Shown: piece after piece, positions 17,044 through 27,759 of the stretch
Numbering within the stretch: position 1 is the stretch's first letter
How the letters are laid out: every line of letters starts with the position of its first letter
Assembly (NCBI RefSeq): GCF_009495745.1
Contig: NZ_WIDQ01000009.1
Coordinates: 1 to 64,000 of the forward strand
Source: Niveispirillum sp. SYP-B3756
Lineage (GTDB): Bacteria > Pseudomonadota > Alphaproteobacteria > Azospirillales > Azospirillaceae
Length of the DNA stretch: 64,000 nucleotides
Reading direction: 5' to 3'
Notes under the pieces: model-generated
Told to the model about the DNA's origin: nothing
Database searches by the model: none
What the model saw: the letters and a program-made list of their open reading frames with translations, nothing else
Translations under genes and position numbers: made by a program

Positions 17044-18657
17044 TCAGGAGGCGGGGCCGAACCACATGCTGTCCAGCTTGCCATTCGGTGTCACCAAGAC
17101 CCACCAATCGCGCACGCCATGGGCATAGGTGGCGCGGTAGACATCCATGCCGCCTTCATCGACGCGCTTGAACTGCACTGATTGCAGATCGCCCAGCGGC
17201 AGCATCTCCGCCTGGATTTTCGGCAGCAGGGAGATGACGGCATCGGCCTTGTCCGCCACCAGGCTGTCGCGGTCGATCTTGCCGGCCTTGATCTGGGCGA
17301 TATGGGCGCGCAGGGCGGCCTCGCTGCCGGGCAGTGGCTTGTTGGATTTGACCCGTTCCGCCAGGGCCTGTTCCAGCGCCTTGCCGCGGGCATCTTCAAT
17401 ACGGGCGGCGGGCAGGTCGTGGCCATTCTGGTGCAGCACCACGCCACCGACCACACCCTGGCCATTCACCTGAAAACTGCCCTGAACCGGCATATCGCGG
17501 GAGAAGAAACTGGTCGGGCTTTCCGGATAGAAGGCCATGGCCGGCTGGCCGATGACATGGGCCAGCAGATGATCGCCCTCCCGATAAACTTTCAGCGGCC
17601 GGTTGGCCATCAACGGCGTCTCATAATAGCCGGTGAACTTGTCCATGGCTTCCGGTGCCAGGGCGATGGCGGTGCGCGGCTTGGCCTGCTCGGCCATCCT
17701 GGCTGCCACGGCGGGATCAACCTTGTCCGTGCCGGTGGCGCCGGCACTGATGACGCTGGCGGGGGCCAGCAGGGCCAGCACCAGCGCCCAGCGCCGGGCA
17801 TTCATCCGCAGCGGCAGGGCGCCCCCCTGCAGGATACGCTCAACGCGGGCGGTGACGGTGGCCGGGCGCGCCATGGCCAGACCGGCGGGAAGGCGGCGGG
17901 CCTTTACAGCCATGGCCACCAGGATTTCGGCATAGGTCAAGTGATCCTCCATCTGTTCAAGGGCGGCCGTGTCGCTATTGGCTTCCGCCAGCAGCGCCAG
18001 CCTGTTGTCGAGCCACCAGGCGGCCGGGCTGAACCAGAACAGGGCCCGATGCAGGGTGGAGAGAAGCAGCATGTAGTAATCGTGCCGTTCGATATGCGAC
18101 GCTTCGTGCGCCAGCACGGCCTTGCGGGTGGCAGCACTCCAGCCCGTAAAGTCAGGGGGAAGCAGGATGGTGCCGGCAATGGTCAGCGGTACGGTGATAT
18201 CCTTGCTCACCCGGATATCATGCGGCTGCGTCCAGCCATGGCGCAGCCGCTGCGCCCGTGCCCGCAGCCGCAGGCCGGCAAGGGTGCCAAGGGCCAGTCG
18301 CAGCAGCAGGGTGCCGGTCACCAGCAGATAGAGCCCCAGCCCAAGATCGGACCAGCCAATGTCAAGGGTGGGCGGGCTGGCGGCTGCCAGGGTCGCCTGG
18401 GCTGCCGGTTCAGCCCGGGCGACCAGCTGTGTCGCCGGCTGCAGCCAGAACCGGATACCGTCCAGCGGTACGGTCAAGCGATCTGCGGGGGCCAGTTGCA
18501 TCAGCAGCGGCATGGCAAACGACGTTGCCAGCACGCCGTCCCAGACCGCCATCTGGGTGAAAGGGTTGGTGACACGCAGCAGGCGCAGAGCCAGCCACGC
18601 CATCCCGATCAGGGCGGCTGAACGCAGGGCCGCCTCCGCCAACAGTGCCAGCATCAT
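17044..18657 (-). CDS. M56-family membrane metallopeptidase (BlaR1-like) with DUF3471-like tail
   Basis: This 537-residue integral membrane peptidase is related to the BlaR1/MecR1 signalling proteases. The ATG at 18657 forms an ATGA overlap with the blaI-type gene, so I prefer it to the longer frame. Membrane helices occur near residues 3-20, 30-50, 105-130 and 305-325. The zinc site is VLAHEASHIERHDY (HExxH). There is no penicillin-binding sensor domain. Instead the C-terminal part contains FTGYYETPLMANRPLKVYREGDHLLAHVIGQP, like the DUF3471 tails found on serine hydrolases, which may be the ligand-sensing part. It probably cleaves or triggers inactivation of the neighbouring BlaI-type repressor. 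Confidence 0.9.
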   Translation of the reverse strand: MMLALLAEAALRSAALIGMAWLALRLLRVTNPFTQMAVWDGVLATSFAMPLLMQLAPADRLTVPLDGIRFWLQPATQLVARAEPAAQATLAAASPPTLDIGWSDLGLGLYLLVTGTLLLRLALGTLAGLRLRARAQRLRHGWTQPHDIRVSKDITVPLTIAGTILLPPDFTGWSAATRKAVLAHEASHIERHDYYMLLLSTLHRALFWFSPAAWWLDNRLALLAEANSDTAALEQMEDHLTYAEILVAMAVKARRLPAGLAMARPATVTARVERILQGGALPLRMNARRWALVLALLAPASVISAGATGTDKVDPAVAARMAEQAKPRTAIALAPEAMDKFTGYYETPLMANRPLKVYREGDHLLAHVIGQPAMAFYPESPTSFFSRDMPVQGSFQVNGQGVVGGVVLHQNGHDLPAARIEDARGKALEQALAERVKSNKPLPGSEAALRAHIAQIKAGKIDRDSLVADKADAVISLLPKIQAEMLPLGDLQSVQFKRVDEGGMDVYRATYAHGVRDWWVLVTPNGKLDSMWFGPAS

Positions 18658-19052
18658 TTCCCCCGTTTGCGGGCCTGTTCGATCTTTTCGGCCAGGGCTT
18701 GCAGTTGTTCCGGCGTCAGCATGTCGGTTTCGACCATGCCGACGACGACATCTTCGGCCGATCCACCGCAAAACCAGTCGACGATGCGCTTCACGGCGCG
18801 TGCCGCCACCCGGTCACGGCCCTGTGCTGCCTGATAGATGAAGGTCCGTCCTTCTACCTCATGGGTGAGATATCCTTTCTCCTCCAGCCGTTTCAGGACC
18901 GTGCGAACCGTGGATTCCTTCAACGGGCGGCTAAGCATCTCTCGCACCGCATCAGCGTTGACCGGTCCACGTCGCCAGACCAGGTCCATGATCTCCCGTT
19001 CGAGATCGCCCAAGTCTGACGGATTGTGATCGTCTGTAGCGCTATCGTTCAT
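18654..19052 (-). CDS. BlaI/MecI-type transcriptional repressor
   Basis: This 132-residue winged-helix repressor has the core LGDLEREIMDLVWRRGPVNADAVREML and STVRTVLKRLEEKGYLTHEVEGRTFIY, the classic Penicillinase_R pattern. It has a C-terminal helical dimerisation region MLTPEQLQALAEKIEQARKR. I chose the ATG at 19052 because translation further upstream would run through the operator. The gene is co-transcribed with the M56 peptidase through a stop-start overlap. A perfect palindromic operator lies right before its start, so it should repress its own operon until the membrane partner is triggered. Confidence 0.92.
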   Translation of the reverse strand: MNDSATDDHNPSDLGDLEREIMDLVWRRGPVNADAVREMLSRPLKESTVRTVLKRLEEKGYLTHEVEGRTFIYQAAQGRDRVAARAVKRIVDWFCGGSAEDVVVGMVETDMLTPEQLQALAEKIEQARKRGK

Positions 19053-19054
19053 AG

Positions 19055-19071
19055 TGCTACAGTGTGTAGCA
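19055..19071. promoter_or_regulatory. BlaI-type operator
   Basis: TGCTACA-GTG-TGTAGCA is a perfect inverted repeat with a 3-base centre, located 3 bases upstream of the repressor ATG. The TACA/TGTA half-sites match the known BlaI/MecI operator pattern, which supports autoregulation. A related half-site (CTGTAGCG) occurs inside the first codons at about 19034. Confidence 0.82.
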
Positions 19072-19116
19072 TTTAAGGGGTGAGGCGGCAAGCGCCATCT
19101 CTGCGGGGTGAAAAAC

Positions 19117-19152
19117 AAAAAGCCCGCCGCGGCGGGTGCCGGGCGGGCTTTT
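19117..19152. terminator. Terminator downstream of greA
   Basis: AAAAAGCCCGCC and GGCGGGCTTTT form a strong stem flanked by A and T runs between greA (minus, stop at 19190) and the repressor gene. On the minus strand the stem is followed by TTTTTGTTTTTC, a good intrinsic terminator for greA. Confidence 0.85.
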
Positions 19153-19189
19153 GCTGACTTCCCCGGTAAAGGGAGGCCTTTTGGGTACC

Positions 19190-19663
19190 TTACTTGAAGG
19201 CGATGCCCACAACCTCGTAGCTCTTGGAGCCGCCGGGTGTGGTGACCTCCACATTGTCGCCAACGGATTTACCGATCAGCGCACGAGCCAAGGGGCTGGT
19301 GATGGCGATCAGGCCCTGCTTGATGTCGCTCTCATCCTGACCGACGATCTGATAGGTCACCTCTTCATCGGTGTCCTCGTCAGCCAGGGTGATGGTGGCA
19401 CCGAACTTCACGGCATTGCCGGAAAGCCGGGTGGGGTCAATCACCTCGGCACGGCTGATCTTGTCTTCCAACTCCATCACCCGGCCTTCGATGAAGCTCT
19501 GCTTCTCGCGGGCCGCGTGATATTCCGCATTTTCCGACAGATCGCCGTGTTCACGGGCTTCGGCGATCGCCTTGATCACCGCCGGCCGCTCAACGCTCTT
19601 CAGATGCTTCAACTCATCCTGCAGCCGGTTATACCCCCGGGCCGTCATGGGAACCTTTTCCAT
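19190..19663 (-). CDS. greA: Transcription elongation factor GreA
   Basis: This 157-residue transcript-cleavage factor rescues backtracked RNA polymerase. The ATG at 19663 gives [55 protein letters not shown], the family coiled-coil with the acidic tip DLSENAEY. The C-terminal FKBP-like domain ends with [26 protein letters not shown]. The length matches the usual 158 residues. It follows carB on the same strand, separated by a strong terminator, so it probably has its own promoter in that gap. Confidence 0.97.
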   Translation of the reverse strand: MEKVPMTARGYNRLQDELKHLKSVERPAVIKAIAEAREHGDLSENAEYHAAREKQSFIEGRVMELEDKISRAEVIDPTRLSGNAVKFGATITLADEDTDEEVTYQIVGQDESDIKQGLIAITSPLARALIGKSVGDNVEVTTPGGSKSYEVVGIAFK

Positions 19664-19713
19664 CGTACCTTTTTCCCAAGAGATTAGGTGGCGCCGAAAT
19701 AAAAAACCCCGAC

Positions 19714-19735
19714 GGTGCGGCCATGGGGCCGCACC
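19714..19735 (-). terminator. Terminator of carB
   Basis: GGTGCGGCC (19714-19722) and GGCCGCACC (19727-19735) form a 9-bp stem with a 4-base loop. Reading on the minus strand, it is followed by GTCGGGGTTTTTTAT, a clear U-run, 15 bases past the carB stop. Confidence 0.85.
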
Positions 19736-19749
19736 GCAGACCAACCTTC

Positions 19750-23034
<3,285 letters not shown>

Positions 23035-23362
23035 GTTCAGTCGGACCGTCGTCTTACGGGCGGGAAGGGCGATATGGTCGCACGAAAACGCCCCTTGCAC
23101 CCACTACAGGTGCGGGGGACGTCCAGCTGAGGGGCCTATATAGAGGGGTCGGCCCGGTTGGGGAAGTGCCGAGCTTGGGGCGCTGGGATGCGTCGGGCGG
23201 GAGGCATGGGCCGGATCGTGTCCAGAAAGGGGATTTGCACGCAACAGTAGGAAAATCCCGGGCCACAACGATAATTTGCGCGAAATCGGTTTTTGCTTCC
23301 GGTGAAAGCGCGTAAAATTAGATCGCTTCGTATTCTTACTCCATCGCGGTGGAGGGGTCTGC
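23035..23362. other. Divergent intergenic region carB / PAS-GGDEF-EAL gene
   Basis: This 328-base region is read away from on both sides, so it must contain both promoters. On the carB side there is an AT-rich CTATATAG at about 23134. On the other side a GGAGGGG Shine-Dalgarno at 23351 precedes a TTG start at 23363. I see no gene, repeat or RNA in between. Confidence 0.45.
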
Positions 23363-25228
23363 TTGATCGAGTCCCTGACTGGCATCGCCGATCTTTTTTC
23401 CTCTTTTCCGCTTCCCGTGCTGGTGTTGCGCGATGATGGTGCTCGGCTTGTCGTCGCCTTTGCCAATGAAGCGTTCGGCACTCTGGCCGGGCTGGATGCG
23501 GCGGGGATGGAGAATATGTCAGCGGCCTTGTTGCAGCGGGTGGAGGGGCAGCCCGACCCCGGCCCCGCCATCATGCGGGTGATGCACCAGGGATCGGTGC
23601 TGGATATCGAGGTCGGGCTGATGCGGCGGGGTGGGCGGGTGTCGCTGCGGCTGGTCGGCCAGGGGCTGCGGACCATCGATGATATTCCCATTTTTCTGGG
23701 TGTCGCCCGCGATAACGGGGAGTTCCACAAGCTGGCGCAGGCCCGTGCCTCCTCCGAGCTGATGTTGAGCGCTGTCATCGGCAATATCGATCTGCCGATG
23801 CTGATGTTGAGCGATGACGGGCGGATTGTGCTGGTGAACCCGGCCATGCTGCGCCTGATCGAACGCCCTATTGATGAAATCGCGGGCCGGCATTTCTCCG
23901 TACTGGTGCCGATTGATGACTGGCCGGCACTCTCCCCCCGTTTCCATGAAGCGCTGCAAAGCGATGAGGAGAGCCGGCGGGCCCTGCGCCTGCTGACTGG
24001 CCGGGGCAAGCCCATCCATGTGGAAATTCAGGGCAAGCCGGTGCGACAGATCAGCGGCCGGCGGCTGCGGATGCTGACCTGTGCCTCGCTGGAGGATCTG
24101 CTGCCCGGCCCGCGCGGCAGCCTGAGCGAGTTGCCGGAACGGGCGGCGGCCGACCCTTCGCGCCCGCTGATCGCCGGGCGGCTGCAACTGATCGGGCTGA
24201 ATGATGTGCGCACCGCCCTGGGGGAGCGCTGGGGGCAGGTGCGCGTGCAGGCACTGGCCATTGCCGAGGGGGTGATTCGCCGCCATCTGGGGGCGGAAGA
24301 TATGCTGGAGCGCACGGCCGATGACGGCTTTGTCATTTTTTTCGGCGAGTTGCCGGAGGCGGAGGCGTCTGTACGGGCGCGGGAGATTGCCCAGCAGATT
24401 CGCAACCGCCTGCTGGGCAACAGTACCGCGTCGCTGGAAGCCCAGGTGGAAAGCTTTGCGGCTGAGGTAGAGGTGGCGGATGACGGCTTTGACGGTGGCG
24501 GCATCGCCGACGTGCTGCTGGCCAAGCTGGCGCAACGGCGTGAAGAAAGCCGCCAGCAGGTATCACGGCTGCTGAAGAATGCCCTGCAGAAGGCGACACT
24601 GGACCCCATCCAGGTGACCCAGCCCGAGGGTTATCCGATTCCCTTCTTCATCGCCGATCTGGCCCATCCCTGGCGGGATGATATTGCCAACGCCCTGATG
24701 TCCATTGCCGATGATCTGAATGTCAGTTTCGAGGCGGATCTGGTCACCCTGTCGGTGGCGATGGACTGGCATCGCCCCGGCAAGCGCGATGCCACGTTGA
24801 TCATGCCGGTGCGGTTTGAAAACCTGATGCTGCCGCGCCTGCTGGACCGTTATGTGGAGGTGTCGCGCAACCTGCCGGTGGAACTGCGCCGGCAGCTGAT
24901 GTTCCATCTGGTGCAGATGCCGGCGGGCACCGCCGGTTCGCGCATTTCCGGCATGGTGCAGACCCTGGGCCCGCACTGCAAAGGCATCGCCATTGAACTG
25001 AATGGCGTCGATCATGTGCTGGACCCGCTGGGCACCCGCGTTTCTGTTGTGTCCATCGACTATGAATTGCTGGGTCCGTTGGATGGGCCGGGTCGGGCGC
25101 GGCTGCAACGGCTGCTGCGCACCTATCATCTGCGCAAGATGCGGCTTTTGATCACAAAAGTGCCGCGGGAAGAGGATGCCTTCCGGCTGGCCAGTGACGG
25201 GGTGGATATGGTGGCGCTGGCGCGCTGA
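23363..25228 (+). CDS. PAS protein with degenerate GGDEF and EAL-like domains
   Basis: The protein has 621 residues. PAS-like modules occur at about 12-130 (LPVLVLRDDGARLVVAFANEAFGTLAG) and 135-240 (LPMLMLSDDGRIVLVNPAMLRLIERPIDEIAGRHF). A GGDEF-like fold follows, in which the active-site loop reads ERTADDGFVIFF, so diguanylate cyclase chemistry is not expected. The C-terminal 200 residues resemble an EAL-like barrel but lack an EAL or ExL motif and the metal ligands. It is likely a signalling or scaffold protein that lost enzymatic activity. The start is TTG, supported by GGAGGGG 8 bases upstream. It is the only gene in this direction before a short convergent gene pair. Confidence 0.78.
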   Translation: MIESLTGIADLFSSFPLPVLVLRDDGARLVVAFANEAFGTLAGLDAAGMENMSAALLQRVEGQPDPGPAIMRVMHQGSVLDIEVGLMRRGGRVSLRLVGQGLRTIDDIPIFLGVARDNGEFHKLAQARASSELMLSAVIGNIDLPMLMLSDDGRIVLVNPAMLRLIERPIDEIAGRHFSVLVPIDDWPALSPRFHEALQSDEESRRALRLLTGRGKPIHVEIQGKPVRQISGRRLRMLTCASLEDLLPGPRGSLSELPERAAADPSRPLIAGRLQLIGLNDVRTALGERWGQVRVQALAIAEGVIRRHLGAEDMLERTADDGFVIFFGELPEAEASVRAREIAQQIRNRLLGNSTASLEAQVESFAAEVEVADDGFDGGGIADVLLAKLAQRREESRQQVSRLLKNALQKATLDPIQVTQPEGYPIPFFIADLAHPWRDDIANALMSIADDLNVSFEADLVTLSVAMDWHRPGKRDATLIMPVRFENLMLPRLLDRYVEVSRNLPVELRRQLMFHLVQMPAGTAGSRISGMVQTLGPHCKGIAIELNGVDHVLDPLGTRVSVVSIDYELLGPLDGPGRARLQRLLRTYHLRKMRLLITKVPREEDAFRLASDGVDMVALAR

Positions 25229-25241
25229 AATGGGGGCCGGA

Positions 25242-25721
25242 TCAGGGGCGGATGAAATAGCGCCCGATATCCTGCAGCCGCGCGGTGAAAACCTGACAGC
25301 GGCCTGTATCCTGATCCTTGAAGAAATAGACCCGGTCCGGGCTGCGCCTTTGCCCCGGATCATAGATATTGAAGGAGAGCGAGCCGAACCCCACCCCCAT
25401 CGGCCGTTCCCCCGGCCCGAAGGCGCGGTAGTGCAGATTGATCTGCTGCACGAACAGGTTCCGCCGGCAAAGCTGGCTCAACTCCCGGCTGGGCGTCAGC
25501 AAGCTGTTAGACGGCTTGTCAAAGGCGAAGACGATGCGCTGTTGGTATTGCGGGGCCGGACGCGGTGGGGCGATGGCCCCGTCATGCCAGCTCTGCCAGG
25601 GCAGCCGCCCCAAGGCACCTTCTGGCTGTGGACGCGGGCGCTGCTGAACCTCCGCCCCGACCGGCAGGGCGGCAAATCCCGCCAACAGCAGGAAGGGCAG
25701 GGCACGCAGCAGCTTTGGCAC
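25242..25721 (-). CDS. Secreted protein of unknown function
   Basis: This 159-residue protein has a clear signal peptide (MPKLLRALPFLLLAGFAALPVGA, cleavage after about residue 23). A proline- and glutamine-rich segment follows, then a predicted beta-rich domain containing two cysteines (QLCRRNLF and GRCQVF), which could form a disulfide in the periplasm. I do not recognise the family. The gene ends 13 bp from the convergent PAS gene and lies just downstream of the PilZ-like gene on the same strand. Confidence 0.6.
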   Translation of the reverse strand: MPKLLRALPFLLLAGFAALPVGAEVQQRPRPQPEGALGRLPWQSWHDGAIAPPRPAPQYQQRIVFAFDKPSNSLLTPSRELSQLCRRNLFVQQINLHYRAFGPGERPMGVGFGSLSFNIYDPGQRRSPDRVYFFKDQDTGRCQVFTARLQDIGRYFIRP

Positions 25722-25730
25722 CGACAGACC

Positions 25731-26060
25731 TCAGCGGTTGATCATGTAGCGCGCCAGGAAGCGGGCCACCGCCTGTTTACTGGCATCGGGCAGACTGGTG
25801 AAGTTGATCTTGGCCGTCTTGCCATCCACCGTGGCGACGGTGCCGGTCCCCTTCAGCGCCAGATTCTGCTTGGGATCCTTCAGCGCCAGATCAAAAGTGA
25901 CGCTTTGCCCCACCTTCAACTTGGTGCCGGTAACGGTCACGCTGCTGATGCCCAGGTTGGCCACGGATAATTGTTTGCCATCAATATGAAGATGGGCCGT
26001 GTAATTCGGTACGGAAACCTTTTCCGTGACATTTACTTTAAGGAAATCAAACATGCCCAT
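25731..26060 (-). CDS. PilZ-like domain protein
   Basis: This 109-residue cytoplasmic protein has a small beta-barrel pattern: LSVANLGISSVTVTG, LKVGQSVTFDLAL, LALKGTGTVATVDGKTAKINFTSL and a C-terminal helix KQAVARFLARYMI. This spacing is typical of PilZ-type barrels. It lacks the N-terminal RxxxR, so cyclic di-GMP binding is doubtful. It could be expressed together with the downstream secreted protein. Assignment rests on the fold pattern only. Confidence 0.6.
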   Translation of the reverse strand: MGMFDFLKVNVTEKVSVPNYTAHLHIDGKQLSVANLGISSVTVTGTKLKVGQSVTFDLALKDPKQNLALKGTGTVATVDGKTAKINFTSLPDASKQAVARFLARYMINR

Positions 26061-26254
26061 CGGCGGTCTCCGCAGCCTGAAAGGCTAGTCTAAGGCAATT
26101 TACCTTTCCAAGATACAAGCCAATACGTGTCCATAGGGATGGGGTGCGTCCATAATCTCGCGTGAATGAAACCTCCGGCGCTGATCGGTGTTGCTGCAAG
26201 GGGCCGGCATGAGACGGGCCCGATGGCGGTGAAAAAAGCGGAAAGGGGATCAGA

Positions 26255-26545
26255 ATGGCCGGCAGCACCAATGAGATTGAGCGGGAAATTGAACAGGCCC
26301 GAGCCGGTATGACCCGCGCCGCGGCGGAGATTGAGCGGCGATTGCAACCGGAAACCCTGGTGGACAATGCGCTGGGCCTGTTCCAGCGCAACGGGCAGGC
26401 CCGCGCCATTGTGGATGAGGTGACCGATCTGGCCCTGCGCAACCCGGTGCCAGTGCTGATGATCGGGCTGGGCCTGGCCTGGCTGGCCCTGGATTTCAGC
26501 CGCCACCGCCCACCAGCACCGCCGGTGGCAAAGGCCCGTCCCTGA
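26255..26545 (+). CDS. DUF3618-type small membrane protein
   Basis: This 96-residue protein starts STNEIEREIEQARAGMTRAAAEIERRLQPE, the amphipathic helix that defines DUF3618. It has one hydrophobic segment NPVPVLMIGLGLAWLALDF at about 66-84, followed by a short proline-rich tail. Such proteins accompany envelope-stress and phage-holin-like genes in alphaproteobacteria, but here it stands alone and divergent from the PilZ-like gene. Its function is unknown. Confidence 0.8.
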   Translation: MAGSTNEIEREIEQARAGMTRAAAEIERRLQPETLVDNALGLFQRNGQARAIVDEVTDLALRNPVPVLMIGLGLAWLALDFSRHRPPAPPVAKARP

Positions 26546-26668
26546 CCCTTCGGCTGAGGGACGCGGAACGGAGCCCGGCCTGAAGCGGCAGCGACATCCG
26601 CCGGCCTATATCCACCGCGTCTGGCGAGAAAGGGACAAAAGCGCGCTGAACTGCAAAGCCCGTTCCCC

Positions 26669-26815
26669 TTACGCCGCTGTCGCTGCTGCCCTGTCTTCGC
26701 TCCCCGGTTCGTAATTCAGGTTGGGGGCCAGCCAGCGTTCCATGTCGGGCGGGGAAATGCCCTTGCGCTGGGCATAATCGGCCATCTGATCGCGTTCCAC
26801 CTTGGCGACGCTGGA
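26669..26815 (-). pseudogene. Orphan copy of the metH 3' end
   Basis: In the minus-strand frame this encodes [17 protein letters not shown], then [19 protein letters not shown] and a stop at 26669. That is the last 48 or so residues of the methionine synthase activation domain. The intact gene ends with nearly the same sequence at 29741-29887. The two copies differ at many silent positions and a few residues, so this is not a recent duplication. Similarity stops abruptly above about 26815. It forms the distal border of the TIR/RES island. Confidence 0.85.
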
Positions 26816-26867
26816 CGGTGCGCGCGGCTTGCAGCCCTGAGCGGCAGCGCGGGCTGGGATGTCCGGC

Positions 26868-26910
26868 CCTACGCAACACTACGCAACAGATAAACGCTTT
26901 GTGTTGCGTA
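26868..26910. repeat. Inverted and direct repeats near the island edge
   Basis: CTACGCAACAC (26868-26878) is inverted as GTGTTGCGTAG (26900-26910). In addition CTACGCAACA is tandemly repeated at 26868-26877 and 26878-26887. The set lies about 55 bp inside the metH 3' remnant border. It could be a regulator-binding site or a recombination end. No gene starts immediately next to it. Confidence 0.6.
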
Positions 26911-27135
26911 GAGGGCGTGTGGGGGAGGGGTGTGTTTTCAAAGGGTTGCGGGTTTTGGGCCGGAGTGGGGGCGTGCGCCTGCTCCGAATGAATGCCGCTG
27001 CGGGCTCTGTGCTGGGGGCGGATGGGCAGCGGCATGGCGGTGGCCGGTGGGAGGTTTTGGGGAATTAAATCCTATATTGGGGCGGTTGGTTTGGCAAGGC
27101 GTGCCTGCCACAGTCGGGGGGGGGCACGCGGGGGT

Positions 27136-27372
27136 TCAGGGATGCCCCTCCCAAAGGGCAAGCTCTTCTGCGTCCAGGGGGTCCAGAAAGTCGGGGGCGT
27201 CGCCTGCTTCCCCTTGCAGGATGCCGATCTTGAACCCGGTATGGGGTGTGGATGCCAGGGGGGCGATGGGCGTGCAGTCCTTGGCGATGGCCAACCTGTC
27301 ACCCGGCACCGCCGGCCCGGCGGCGCCGGGTGACAGGTTGGGGGTGGCGCTGGCGGGGGGACGTTCTGGCAT
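27136..27372 (-). pseudogene. Remnant of a Phd/YefM-type antitoxin
   Basis: The second half of this 78-codon frame, GDRLAIAKDCTPIAPL followed by GFKIGILQGEAGDAPDFLDPLDAEELALWEG, follows the C-terminal pattern of Phd-type antitoxins (GxRxxIAKxGxPxAxL, then KxGxLKG-xxPDDFDxPLxxxxLxxFEG). The usual N-terminal DNA-binding half is missing, and a GC-rich hairpin lies where it should join. No toxin gene follows. It looks like a decayed toxin-antitoxin locus. The identification rests on motif resemblance. Confidence 0.45.
27292..27340. repeat. 16-bp perfect inverted repeat
   Basis: CAACCTGTCACCCGGC (27292-27307) and GCCGGGTGACAGGTTG (27325-27340) pair without mismatch around a 17-base GC-rich centre. 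It lies inside the broken Phd-like frame. I found no second copy by eye in this window. Confidence 0.75.
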
Positions 27373-27454
27373 GATGGGGGCACCGTGCCGGGGATTGGGA
27401 AGAAGGATTGCCCTATGCTATCTTATTGCCCGTCACTCTGCGGAGGAAATTGCG

Positions 27455-27595
27455 ATGGCTCTGTCAGCAACGCGGTCCGTGCCGGTGCCCGAGGATATGG
27501 GCAGCTTCGTGGACGATCTGGTGGCGCGCGGGGATTACGCCGACGCGGCAGATGTTATCCGGGCTGGCCTTCAGGCCCTGCGCGACCGGGAATAG
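27455..27595 (+). pseudogene. Truncated ParD/CC2985-type antitoxin
   Basis: The 46-residue product begins ALSATRSVPVPEDMGSFVDDLVARGDYADAADVIRAGLQALRDRE, the ribbon-helix-helix half of ParD-type antitoxins, with a good CGGAGGAA Shine-Dalgarno. Full antitoxins continue for another 30-40 residues that bind the ParE toxin; here a stop follows at once and no toxin gene is present. The DNA turns AT-rich shortly after, so the truncation coincides with the left border of the TIR gene segment. Confidence 0.65.
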
Positions 27596-27759
27596 ACAGT
27601 TGAAAATGGCGGTATGATTAGGTATTTCTAACTTTGAACATAATGAATACCAACCCGGTGTGTGTGATCGAAACCGCCGATGTGTATAAGACAAAAATGG
27701 AGTATCATGCTCCGAAAGTTACAGTAAAATTTTAACAAATCAAAAGTGGAGTTTGTTTT

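Noticed and set aside
17182-18621. 479-codon plus-strand frame opposite the M56 peptidase
   Set aside because: The minus strand encodes a clear HExxH membrane peptidase coupled to the BlaI-type gene; the plus frame is Q/G-rich and has no ribosome site.
26546-27035. 179-codon minus frame (26496-27035)
   Set aside because: It crosses the metH 3' remnant in the wrong frame and the repeat cluster; composition is low-complexity. The real content is the metH tail in another frame.
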